A stretch of DNA of 64,000 nt, taken from contig WSUB01000159.1 of NCBI GenBank assembly GCA_019633425.1, positions 1 to 64,000 on the forward strand, given 5' to 3'. Position 1 is the stretch's first letter. The number at the start of each line of letters is the position of its first letter. Source of the stretch: Tulasnella sp. 424 (Eukaryota; Basidiomycota; Agaricomycetes; Cantharellales; Tulasnellaceae). Below, in pieces: positions 11,534 to 23,405 of this stretch. The notes under the pieces are model-generated. The model was not told where the DNA came from, did not search any database, and saw nothing but the letters and a program-made list of their open reading frames with translations. Both the position numbers and the translations under genes were made by a program.

Positions 11534-13445
11534 GTTGAGGCTGGCTCTGGCTGGGCTTAGAGGAAGAAGTGGATCGCGGCGAAAGATATCGGGTATTCGG
11601 CGGATTCCCGTAAGAACGGTACTCTTAAAGTTTTCAGAGTCTGTTATGTAACGTCATCGGTGCTCCTTATGTGTTGTACTTGGGGAAAGGGTTTCACGAC
11701 ATTGTTTGCAATGAAAACTTTCGACGGAGAACGATATTCCCCAAGCGGGCATAGCGGGCGTCGGGAGACGTCCGGCAAGTTTGATTACAGGCCCTTGAAA
11801 GACCGTCGGTGGAGCGTAGTCAGCATCCCTGAGCCAAGCGGGAGTTATCGGCTTCCCTGCAGGCCTCAGGTAAACGTTAGATCGAGTGGAGCGGTGGAAG
11901 TAAAAACAAGTCGATACATTGCAATGAGATCTAACTCCAAGAATTCGCCTCCACAGATAGCGAGTTGAACTTGTAGTTCAGGGACTGGCATTTCCCCTTC
12001 CATTTCGGGCTTTAATTCCTGGTCGCAAAAATCCGACTGGCAGGGCGCGCGATCATTCTTGGAACTTATCACCTGAGGGAGTAATCTGGGATGCGATAAT
12101 TTGGGGGATAAAATGAAAAATGGAGCGGGAGCTGAAGTTGGTAGGCGGTGGAGGTGGCGCTATTCAGGAAAGGGTGGGACAATGAACAGTCGTTGTTGGA
12201 CGCGTCGCCGAGGCCGCCGAGGCGACACCGCACAACCGCGACCAGCCCAGACGACAGGGTAGAATGTTCTACACTCTGTTCTCTCGAGTCGTCCACTAAA
12301 CCTTCCCCGCTGACGTTTTTTCTTATTTCTGGACGCTTTTGACGTCTGAGAAGTCTCGAGAAGCAGAGGAAGATAACGGCGTCTGGCGTCATGGATACGT
12401 ACCAAACGCATCACCCAGCAGCCGCCGACAAGGTCTCCCGTCGGACGGGACCGAGAGTTGATGGAGCGGTTTCCTGGAACCTCATCTGTGCAAGTGACGC
12501 CACAAGGCTTCCCAACCCGAGAGGACCGAAGTTCCAGAGTGTGCATCGTGGCCAGGGAGGAGAGTCCCGAACTTGGTATGGTGAAATGTTAAGTTTGAGG
12601 GACGAGGACCGCATGTTCGTGTCTGAAAATGACTTAAGGATCGCTGATAGATGAAAAAACGAGCTGTGTGATAACGCATTCCTGCTCTGTGTCGGGCAAT
12701 GAGGTTGTCGATCGGGGGCGGCAAGCCTCCAATCACCGGAGATAGGCGCTCGCGGGATTAACTGCAGCCGAATGTCCAAATTTACCCCGTCGATCTCTCA
12801 CCAACGTCTCCCTCGACATATTTTCCAGCGCTCTCTTGTTATTCCTAAAGCAGAATTGCACATGGGAATTAGCTCCCCCAACTGGTTACGATGTCTCTGC
12901 AGTGACGCCAATTGACATCATCGTTCAAAGCGGCCTTCGGGCCCGAGGAACAGAAGGATCAGGATCGAAAAGGACTAGCTAGCGTTGGGCGCGGAACATC
13001 GTTTATTTCGACGTTTGTTTTCCCCACCCGAGGTGTCTTTTTGTGACGTTGGTAGCAGATACCCCAATGGGCAAGTTAAGCCCAGCGGTGGACTGGAGCG
13101 CCCCCCCAGAGAGAGGGATGAAGTGGCTATGCGGGGGTGATGCGAATGTTTGAGGCAATGACGTTGAGCGCCTACATCCCACGTTTTCCCATACCCTCGA
13201 TGCAAAGACGCGATGCCGCGAGGGACGCCTGCACTATCAGCCCGACCCTGGAGGAAGTAAAAAATCGGATAATTCCTTAGACGCACTGTCCTCACCAACA
13301 TATTTAATCCACTCACCCCTTCAAGGCCATACAGACTACACAGGTCCCTCCCCCTCCCCTAGTCTTGTCTCTTCCTCTTCCTTGCTCAACGCCTTCCTCA
13401 GCAACTCTGTTTCAGCGACCTACCACACACCGCTCCACTCTAGCC
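11534..13445. other. Intergenic region, no recognised gene
   Basis: Nothing convincingly coding was found between the transposon derivative and the small gene at 13446. Overlapping open frames at 12.1-12.8 kb on both strands are GC-rich shadows of one another with no recognisable family. The last ~130 bp are pyrimidine-rich, as expected of a fungal promoter and leader for the next gene. Confidence 0.5.
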
Positions 13446-14103
13446 ATGTCGGTCGAAATCTCAAGTTGCAACTCGTCCGCCGCCTCGCCAACACTCAGAG
13501 CAAAGGTCAAAGCAACCGTACGTGCCCCCGAGCGTTATCATTCCATTCAGACTCAGAGCGCTTATTGCTTTCCTTTTTTTGTCTCTTTTCCGTCCCGCTA
13601 TGCCGCTCTCTTCTCTTCGGACCTCATGAACGCATGCGCACCCGACTTGTCCCATCCCGCTCGGCGTATCTATTCGGTCGAAAACCCTAATATCGCAACC
13701 CCGCGGAACGGCATATCCCTCCTCCGAATCTCTTGTCTTTCCCATCACTTCCGGGTAACGGAACGGTATTCCGACTCTCTTGCTTTCAACCAATCGCAGA
13801 TTATGCGCGTAACACGTCGGAAAGAGTCCAGGGATAGTTCAGCTTCCTTCGAGAGCGTCAAGACCCATTGTACGTTCCCCCAACCGCAACGCACGTTTCT
13901 CGTTTCCTCACCTCATCTTCCCCCCCGTAGTCTACGAACACCTTCCATCATCCATTCCTGGCCGTCCATCACCAACACCGGTAGACGCCACCGAGTACGA
14001 ATTATATGGGGAGGAGTCGCCCGAGACTGCAGAAGACGTTATGAGAGCCCGCGGTGGCGTTCCCAGATTAGTTGCTTTCAGTGACGCCGTCAAAATCGCT
14101 TAA
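13446..14103 (+). CDS. Small hypothetical protein (104 aa)
   Basis: Three exons (13446-13517, 13800-13869, 13931-14103) join in frame. Intron 1 is 282 nt, long for this window, with donor GTACGT and acceptor CGCAG. Intron 2 is 61 nt. The predicted protein starts MSVEISSCNSSAASP, has a basic middle (MRVTRRKESRD) and ends in an acidic-then-hydrophobic segment (ESPETAEDVMRARGGVPRL, FSDAVKIA). No domain, signal peptide or membrane segment is apparent. I do not recognise the family. The phase match at both junctions and the clean stop argue that it is real. A pyrimidine-rich leader precedes the ATG. Confidence 0.6.
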
Positions 14104-14820
14104 ATGTCCCTGATGGGGATTATACGGCGGCCTTCCAAAAGGTGTGTAGAGGCTTCAGACTGAACCAGACCCAGAGGGGCTAACAGCAGTTCAATCCCCG
14201 TCCAGAACTGTACTTGTATTGCCCAACGCCTATACCACCTCACTTCCTTACCAACCTTCACCCTCCTTCCCACTCTCCGTCCCCCATTTTGTTTTCCAAA
14301 GTGTCTCGATAAGCCTCGCCTCTAAAAATCTTGGAAGTTCTCCTCGTGTTTTGCTGCCTCGTTGATTTCATCCCCGTCACCCCTTCCCCCGCGTATCGAC
14401 TTCGTTTCAACTCAATCCTTCCTGCCATTAATATTATCGATTTCCCATTGACGTACACCATCTGCAAATGATACGTGTCCACCCTTCATCTCTCTAACGT
14501 ATATACCTGTATTCTCTTCACTCGTCACCATTGATTTTCCTTCATTCTTTGTCATCCTCGCCTCAGTGTTAATGCTATATTCATTCTGCGTTAGACTCTG
14601 CCAACGGGTGTGCATCTATCGAGACAATGAGCGCCAAGATGAATCTTGAGATAACAAGGTCCCTGGATTGCGATATCCCGTTATGATTGCAGTCCACACT
14701 GCGATATGTAGTCATAATGAAGGTCCGCATCGTGGGAAGTCACCGCACAGGTACCCGTCCTCCACCACACCTTCCCCTTTCACCACCCCTCACTTCAACG
14801 ACCTCAAGCACACGACTAGT
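14104..14820. other. Intergenic spacer upstream of Rbx1
   Basis: Pyrimidine-rich on the plus strand, with long CT tracts near 14230-14300 and just before the Rbx1 start. It presumably contains the small gene's 3' end and the Rbx1 promoter. No coding content was recognised. Confidence 0.5.
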
Positions 14821-15681
<861 letters not shown>

Positions 15682-17034
15682 AGTTGTTTCCTCGCTTGGG
15701 CAAATTCATCAAACATCTTGGCATTACATTCGTCCTATTGTACTTGTCTACGTCAATTTCAGACCCATTCTCCCGCCAAATGTACGACTTTGAAACAATG
15801 CTGCCTCGTCCCGACGTTATTCTTTCGAGAAGCTCCCCGTGCTTGTCCCCTTACATTATGCTGTCTGCGAGTGAACTGAATGGCGCTGCTGATAACCCGA
15901 TTCTCAAGTGGAGAATGGCCTCCATGATCCGGTTGTAGCTGCTGATATAAACCCTTGACCAACAGCGTCCTAGCTGCCACTCTAATGATTGTTCGGACGT
16001 TTCTTGATCCATATGCACGACCCGCTCTAAGCTGTGTACCTAATGGACGAGTGAAACGTCCCTAGGACGACTTACGACCTCTGATCGACCGCCTTTGGCC
16101 GTTATTTGGTGAAAACCCCGCATTAGCCAAGTTCACTTCGAGTTGCCCAAGCCGCATGCGGTGGCGTTAGAGAATCCACATGTCAAAGCTGGAACTGTTG
16201 AGAAATGCCATCGGAGCTTCGCTCAATAAAGCTATCGGTGCCAGGCTATGCTCAGACCCATGTGAAACGGATACGCTTGGCTGGACACCTTGACTCGGGA
16301 CGAATCAGCGAGGTATATATAAGTTCTGTTGCACGGATCAAAATCTATGCTCTTCTATAGCGACCATTTCCCCCCTCCAAGGCGCACGAAAAGCTGCAAA
16401 CCAGATATCCCTTCCTGCCGTAATGGTTGAGGCATAGAATCAGAGCAGAGCGGGAATTTCAGAGGATGACCATTCTAAACGCGTGAATAGTCCGACGTGT
16501 CGTAACACCCCTATGTTGGACGGCAACTTAAACCAGCTCTATCGGGTTGTGAAGCCAGACTGTGCGTGCTCTGTTAAACGCCGATTGCACAATGACACGT
16601 CCGGGGGTACCCGCTTGATGATGCCCTTGAACTTCCACTCGGAATCCGACGACTTAGTGTGGTGTTCAGGAACCACGAGCCACCAGGATCAACCAGGGTT
16701 GATTAACCGGATCCACTCACCCGTTGGCCTTCCATACAGATAGAAAACGCCAAGAGCGTTCTTCGATCGATGTCATTTACAAAACACCAGCGAACTAATC
16801 GCTCCTGGGTCCGTTCTGACTTGCGCAAGTCACAAATCCAGCATAGAATTCGAGCCTCACGCGTTGCTCCTTATACTTTTATCCAGACAGCAATCTGTAG
16901 ACGAAACCAAGGGATCGCCGGTTTACGCGAGTAGTCAGGAGCTCGTCCGCTGTCTGATTCCAATGTAAGTGCGCTGGGATTGGTGGCTATTACAGTCAGG
17001 AAACAAAAAAGGAAAGGAAGGAAGAGGGAAGTCG
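15682..17034. other. Intergenic region, no recognised gene
   Basis: Convergent 3' flanks of Rbx1 (plus) and the aldehyde dehydrogenase (minus). No protein-like frame or RNA gene was recognised. Confidence 0.5.
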
Positions 17035-19069
17035 TCAAGCGGTGTCAAAATTCACGCCCTGAGCTAACGGAATCTCGTTGGAGAAGTTGATAGTGGAAGC
17101 TGACCATCGGACTGCATTGGTGTATCATCAGTACCCGTGACGAGGCAAGTTCGAACAATAGCTGAAATTCTCACCATATTGCTTCCAAGAATCTCCTCCA
17201 GACTCTCGACCCCAGCCAGTGCTCTTGTTCCCTCCGAACGCAGCACCGATCTCCGCACCGCTTGTCCCCACGTTAACATTCACAATGCCTGCATCGCTGC
17301 CTCCTGGTCCAAGCCACTTTCCGATATTTCGTACGTCCCTGGTCCACAGGCTACTGGACAAGCCTTGGGGAACATCGTTATTCCACTCAATTGCCTCTTC
17401 GAGTTCGTCGAATAGGGCCACGTTGAGAACAGGGGCGAAAGTCTCGGTACGCCAGATATCTTGCGAGGTAGAAGGCGACTTCGGAATTGCGATCGTTGGT
17501 TGGACGAAGTGACCTTTATGTAGTTCTGGGGAAAGCAGTTCAGTTGTGACGGATCCTCCTGTGATAATCTCTCCTCCGCTGGACTTGATGGCCTCTATAG
17601 CCTGTTTGTAGACTCCGACAGCGCCACCGTTATGGAGGGGGCCCAACAGAGTCCCTTGCGCTAAAGGATCCCCCATACGAACGGTCTTGTAAGCCTTTTG
17701 GAGTCGTTCTAGGAATTCGTTCGCAATTGATCGATGAAGATAGAGACGGCGAGTCGACGTGCACCGCTGGCCAGCAGTTCCGACCGATGAGAACAAAACA
17801 GAAGGAAGCGCCAAGGAGAGGTCCGCGTCAGGCATCACGATGACTGCGTTGTTGCCACCAAGTTCCAGGAGAACTTTGCCAAAACGATCCTGGACCGCTT
17901 TCCCGACAATCCGGCCTACTGCTTCGCTTCCGGTAAACGACACTTATTGAAACGGCTTCCTATCAGCATTAAAGTTCGCCTCAAGTCTGAATTAGCTGGC
18001 GCACCCATATCAATGTCCTTGCTGCCAACCACCGTTTCGCCAACCGCCTTCCCGCCACACACGAGACTTGCGACGGCTCCAGGTATGCCGTTCTTCTCTA
18101 GAACGTTTGCAACTATCTTCGTGACCGCAACTGAGCAAAGCGGTGTACTCGGTGCTGGTTTCCAAAGCGTTGCGTTGCCAGCGGCCATGGATAGAGCCAA
18201 GTTCCTGCAGAGATCAGATGCATTAGGGCCATCCAGGATGAAAATACAAGATAAATTGAACAAACCATCCATATACTGCCACGGGGAAGTTGAAAGCGGA
18301 GAGGACCCCAACGACGCCGAGTGGATTGGGCACTGCCAACCACGTACTTAGAGAACGTCCTGTCAGCTTTGAGAGAGCACGCACCTTCGAGAATCGTGTG
18401 ACCTGGGCGCTCAGAGCTGATAACTCGACCATTCATCATTCGCGATAAGCCGACAGCATAATCGCACTAACAAAAAAAGGTAAGCAGGCCTCAAACAGCG
18501 AGGAGGATGTCAAAGGGGCTTTACAATGTCCACAAACTCTTGAACCTCGCCTTGCCCTTCAGTGTAGATCTTTCCCATCTCGAGGGAGACGAGAGCTCCT
18601 AGTTCGTCGCGCTAGGAACAGCCAAATTAGGTCTGTGTTTGATTCAGGTGATGTCGACCCTCTCACCTTTGCTGACAATGCCTCGCGAATTTGACGAACC
18701 ACCTCGCCTCTACGAGGAGCAGGCATAAACCTAAATTGCTTGTAAGCATCACGGCTCTTCGCGATCGCCTCTTGAAGCTCCTTCGCTGTCGCCTGCAGTG
18801 TTAAAAACCAACGTGTCACTAACGGGTGCATTGTTTGAATCTCGAGGCCAACATCCACTAACCGTCGATACTGTGGCAAGAAGCTCTCCAGTGGAAGGGC
18901 AACGAGACTCGAGAGGCTCTCCTGAGCCTCCCCATGATCCGTCATAGACACCTAGTACGACCTTGCTCGTGTCGGTGGGAATGTCCAGAGCTGAAAGGAT
19001 TTTGGACGCCCTTGTTGACAAGGACCGTGACGAAGTCGGAAGTCGGGGTACTCGACGAATTCTGTGCAT
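17035..19069 (-). CDS. ALDH7 (antiquitin-type) aldehyde dehydrogenase
   Basis: A multi-exon NAD-dependent aldehyde dehydrogenase. The N-terminus [21 protein letters not shown] is basic and Ser/Arg-rich, suggesting a mitochondrial presequence. The order is typical: [14 protein letters not shown], then [52 protein letters not shown] (general-base Glu) and [13 protein letters not shown] (catalytic Cys). The C-terminal half has [37 protein letters not shown] and the end [14 protein letters not shown]. The [18 protein letters not shown] signature and the tail match ALDH7 (alpha-aminoadipic semialdehyde dehydrogenase), which acts in lysine/pipecolate degradation and aldehyde detoxification. The substrate is inferred from family only. 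A decayed copy of the first two thirds lies at 47534-48785. Confidence 0.9.
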
Positions 19070-19250
19070 TGTGCGAATGACGAGGAATGAAGAAGGGGCA
19101 GGGGGGATGGCAAAAAGACGAGAGAAAACGAACGAGACGAGGTCAAGGTCCGAAACGGGTCATGCGAAAGCTCCGGGCACGTGCACCGCGTGTCCCTCCC
19201 GGCGCCCCCAGACTAAACCTAGAAATCACGCTTCCGGGGCAAAATGGAGA

Positions 19251-19320
19251 TAGACCCGGCAGGATTTGAACCTGCATGGAAACTTCAGAGTTGGTGCTTT
19301 ACCAATTAAGCTACGGGCCT
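19251..19320 (-). tRNA. tRNA-like gene 1, anticodon arm non-canonical
   Basis: Seventy nt folding as a tRNA at three arms. The acceptor is AGGCCCG/CGGGTCT (7 bp with one G-T), the D arm GCTT-loop-AAGC, and the T arm GCAGG-TTCAAAT-CCTGC. The pol III A box (TAGCTTAATTGG) and B box (GGTTCAAATCC) are intact. Only 20 nt lie between the D and T stems, and CCAAC cannot pair with TTTCC, so the anticodon stem fails. The loop text TCTGAAG could hide a CTG anticodon, but identity cannot be assigned. It may be a tRNA pseudogene, or a tRNA whose arm has decayed. Confidence 0.6.
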
Positions 19321-19421
19321 CTAGATTAAGAAGCAGTTGTTATTTGTGTATCAGGAGCAAGCTCAAACAGAAACAAGTAGTTCGGACGCTTCGACTCACA
19401 TTTTCTGGGACAAAACGAATA

Positions 19422-19502
19422 TAGACCCGGCAGGATTTGAACCTGCATAGACGATGTGAAGTTCGAGTAAACATGACGCTTTAGCAATTAAGCTACGGGC
19501 CT
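19422..19502 (-). tRNA. tRNA-like gene 2, enlarged anticodon arm
   Basis: Same acceptor, D-arm (one change) and T-arm sequences as the neighbouring tRNA-like gene, with intact A and B boxes. Here 31 nt separate the D and T stems, 8-9 more than usual, which could be a short intron. Only an ATGT/ACAT stem is evident and no standard 7-nt anticodon loop can be drawn. Flanking sequence (CTCCTGATAYAC-AATAA upstream of each) shows that genes 1 and 2 are a tandem duplicate of about 180 bp. They lie 87 bp downstream of the MCM4 stop. Confidence 0.6.
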
Positions 19503-19589
19503 CTGACGGCCATGTATAGATTATTAGTATATCAGGAGCAAGACCTAAAACAGCAACAAGAGATTTCAAAACATCCCATAGCTAATTTA

Positions 19590-22500
19590 CTATTCGTTTA
19601 TAATCTTTCGAATGACCCTCTTATCCCTTTCACCAACGATCTTGACCAACCCTTCAGACTCCAGTGCTTTGACAGCTTCAGTGAACTCGTTGGCGTCAAC
19701 TCTCACTGAACTTTGGTTCTGCAGCTGCTTGGCAGCTTCCGCCCAACGGATTCCGCCTCTACCTCCGGAAGTTGACGTCGCCTCCAAAAGAGTCAAGATC
19801 TCTCGCTTCAAATCTCCCCTTAGGCGCCGTTCCTGCTGACCAGCCCCGGTGTTGATGAGGTCCAAATCAATTAGACCTGTATTCGGATCAGTTGCGGACA
19901 TCCGGAGAGCTTCGCGCATGAGTCGGTTGGCCTCTTGAACATCCTCCAGCCGAACTTCGTCAGAGAAACGCATCCGGGCATGAGCTTCGGAAAGACGAAT
20001 AAGAGATTCTAGCTGGCGCGGTGTCGCCGTAATACGCCGGGTTTGCGTTCGTGCATCTTCGCCCATGTTGCGCAGGTCGACGTAGCAAGCAACAAGCTCG
20101 TTGGCAGCCTCTTGGGAAATTTGGGGATGAATCTTTGTACGGGCGTACGTGATGTAGGCGGTGAGTTTCTCGGGCTCCTGTGATCGTTAAAAGCATCAAA
20201 CTCCAACTCGCTGCGATTCCAGAAAGAAATGTCACGAACGAGAATGTCTCGACCGACAGTCTGTGGTCTGTCCTCCAAATACATGCTGACAAGATGCTCT
20301 GCGAGCTTTCGATCCAGATTTTCGTCAATCTTGTCCAAAACAAGATACAGAAGATCGAATCGAGAGATGAGAGTTGGCGGAAGGTCAATGTTACGGGTAA
20401 TCGGCCAGTTGACGTTGTATCGCGATCCAACTGGATTGGCAGCTGCTAGAATGGACGCCCGAGCATTAAGTGTCGTAATAATGCCCGCTTTCGCTATCGA
20501 GACCGTTTGTTGCTCCTACAGACGATACACAGTCAGCCCCCACCCACACTTTATTGCAATTATCTTAGATCTCACCATGACTTCGTGGAGGACACTCCGA
20601 GTTGCGTCTGACATCTTATCAAACTCGTCGATGCAGCATGTGCCACCGTCGCTCAATACCAGAGCACCGCTGAAATCAAGAAAGAAAAAATCAGTTAGCG
20701 CGAATACAGGCATGGTTGTAGCAGTTAATTATACCTTTCGAGAACTAGCTGCTTAGAGTCCGGGTCTCGGGTAATGTATGCAGTCAGGCCAACTGCAGAG
20801 GAACCCTTTCCGGATGTGTAGACTCCTCTGGGTGAAATCTTATGTACGTACTAGTATAACGGCGTTACTATTGAATACTTCAACTCATCCAAAGTCAACC
20901 CAGCTCACCTGGAGAATTTGAGACTTGCTGGTACCAGGGTCACCCACTAACAACACGTTTATGTCGCCACGGTATCTCGGTCCTCCGCCACCGCCACCTT
21001 TCGCTACACTCTTATTCGTCCCTCCGAACATCTGCAGCAAGATTCCTTTCTTGACATCTTCCATCTCCCATATACTTGGCGCAACGCTCCTTGACAAAAA
21101 GTCGTAAATGTCTGGCCGTTGGCTAATGCGAGCAAGCTCCTCCTCCAACGCTTCCTGACGGGTCCGGCTGGGGTCGTCCTCCATGATACCTGGCGTCGCG
21201 AGTAGTGGGTTTCGATTGTGCTCGCTGTCGTCCGCTTCACCCCCAACTCCCAAACTAGCAGGATGGGATGCCGAATCGGTCCGAGTACCTTGATCGTATC
21301 CCATGCGTCTCTCATCGCCGTGCTTGATGTGCACAACGTCGACGTACGTCTTGAAGAGAGCACGAATGGTTCTTTGGCGTGGGTTAACTCGGACTGGGAT
21401 GGACCTGTAAATGCCAGTGATCGTGACGCGGTCACCAGGCTTGACATAGTCTACGAGCTCGTCATATGCTGCAATAGACACGGTGTGTGGTGTCTGGCCA
21501 TCCGGGACGGCGTCTGTAGACAAAGCCTGAAATCAGCAGCTGCATTGCAGCCAAGCAATGAGAACGGTACCTGGAGTCTCTTGCAGTCGAATAATCTGCC
21601 TATCCGCAAACTCGCTTCTGTTGTGAATCAGGTTCATCGTGCCGACAGCGTTGCAGACATCGCGAGGGCATCGCTCTGGCTCGGCAATTCGACCGCGGTC
21701 GATCTCTACTTGCACTGTATGCGAACAGTTCAGGCAACGGAAGAAACCTACAATGAAGCTAGGGTTAGCGATTCCTCGGTGTCGCAAAATGGCAAACTAC
21801 TGACCGAGTTTCATATCTGGAATAATGGGGGTTGCTCGAATAACCAGGCCTTTGATAGAGATCAGCCGGTCCGTATCTACAGGCATTCCAATTAGTCCCA
21901 GAATGAATATGAAATGAGGGGACCGTCACCTGAAGGATTGAGTTCCCGCATGTTGATGGCATCCTGTCCTCCGAAAGGTCGAACTCGGAAAGGAGCCTCC
22001 TCAGCCCAACCCCACTCGGCCTGACTAACATCACCCTCTTCCTCCAGCAGATCCTGAATAGCGTCTCGCAGCGCTACGTCCATAATGGGGATGACTTCCT
22101 GCGGATATTTGATCAAAGTTGGGTATAAGGTGTTCTTCGTTCCGGGGTAAGCCTTCAAATTTGTGACATCCAAATTCAAGGTCGTTTGATCCGTTGAACG
22201 CATCTTGTTCAAGTAATCAATGTATATCTTTCGCTCCCCTTCATTGGGGTCAAGGAGTGGGCGCAAGGTGACGTTGTTTTTTCGATCGTACTCGCGGCGA
22301 TACTTGACTTTGAAGTTCTTCACAAAGTCGATCCAGGCATCCCGAGTATCGTGAACGTTGACAGCTGTTCCCCAAAGCACGCGAGTCGTATCAGGGCCCT
22401 CGGAAGGAGTGATAACGGAGAGAACTGCGGCGGAAGATGGGGCTGGAGGTTCAGAGCCCAAGGCCGAAGGAGGATGCTGGGCCTGAACGTTTCGACGACG

Positions 22501-23066
22501 GGCACTTGAAGGAACAAACTGGGAAGGATGTACGTCTCCCCGGCGATTCCGGCGGGGAGTACTCAAAGGAGTTCTGATAGAAAACGTCTTCCGTTAGCAA
22601 CACCGTCCGGTGGCCACTTGCGGGAAAACGTACGAGGGATGAAAGAGAGGACGACCAGATCTCGCACCATCGCTCATTGGAGCATCGTCTGATTCGTCAA
22701 AGTTTGGCTGGGGCGCGGTGCCTATGCGGCTTCCAGGGGAGGACGACCCAGGGAAGTTCAGAGGCGACGATGAAGCAGCAGCGGCAACTACAGACCCAGT
22801 AAAACGCGTCTCGTTAGATACTTTATGTGATATGTAAGCGGGATCTCACCATTCTGAGCGCGTCTGACCGGGGTTCTGACACCAGGAGTACCTGCCAAAG
22901 CGCGTCTGGCTACGATGCCCGTGGCTGGCGTACCCCCTGCCACGGAGGGCGTATGGAACAGTTGACGCCTTTGACCACCAGAGTGACGCGTTGGTGTTTG
23001 CTGCGCGTCGCCATCGTTCTGCATAGGCGCATCGTCGGAGTCGGGAAAGTTCAGCGGGGAGGACAT
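19590..23066 (-). CDS. MCM4: MCM4 (Cdc54), replicative helicase subunit
   Basis: Many short introns. The start [16 protein letters not shown] leads a disordered Ser/Pro N-terminus typical of Mcm4. The N-terminal domain (RALWGT-like [26 protein letters not shown] text) is followed by the Zn finger [17 protein letters not shown]...CPRDVC, then the OB region [31 protein letters not shown]. The AAA+ core shows Walker [10 protein letters not shown], Walker [12 protein letters not shown], and the arginine finger SRFD followed by [11 protein letters not shown]. The C-terminal winged-helix end is [20 protein letters not shown]2-7 unwinds DNA at the fork, and Mcm4 is a core motor and a DDK target. The motif order and the Zn-finger text are specific to Mcm4. 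A copy lacking the ATPase core exists at 45219-47066. Confidence 0.95.
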
Positions 23067-23405
23067 GGAGATTGTGATGTGGACCGTCGAAATGAAGGTG
23101 GAAGAGAATAAGAGGGCAAAGCGCGTCGCGTCTCTGTTCCTGCGGTTGGAATTCGACATCCCCCTCTGTGCGATACGCATTAATTAAAAAGCCTTTCTCA
23201 CCCAAGGAAAAAAGTGCATTTTCTGCAGATACAATAAGGAAAAACAAAAATGAATGGGGTTTACTATACGTTATAGGGGTGGGTAAGTAAACCGGGGGAG
23301 TAAGTAAACCGGGGGGGAGCAAGTCGCAAAAACGAAATCTAATCTACACTACAAAGCCCAAAAAGTCCATCATCACTGAAGGTAAAGACCAGCATACCCT
23401 CCAAT
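23067..23405. promoter_or_regulatory. MCM4 upstream region with duplicated 16-nt motif
   Basis: The minus strand carries CCCCCGGTTTACTTAC twice in direct tandem (about 23280-23315). Further down, close to the MCM4 start, are ACGCGACGCGC-type CpG-rich bases resembling MCB-like G1/S elements (inference). The decayed copy at 44.9-45.2 kb retains only one form of the GTTTACTTAC motif. Function is untested. Confidence 0.35.

Larger units (their letters stand above)
19251..19550. repeat. Tandem duplication of a tRNA-bearing ~180-bp unit
   Basis: Two units each carry the CTCCTGATA leader, the tRNA-like gene and a TATTCRTTTTG/TATCTCCATTTTG tail. Divergence is concentrated in the anticodon arm and the spacers. 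Confidence 0.65.

Noticed and set aside
19251..19502. tRNA-derived SINE
   Set aside because: No tail, poly-A or dispersed body; only tRNA units and a local tandem duplication are visible. A genome-wide search could still change this.
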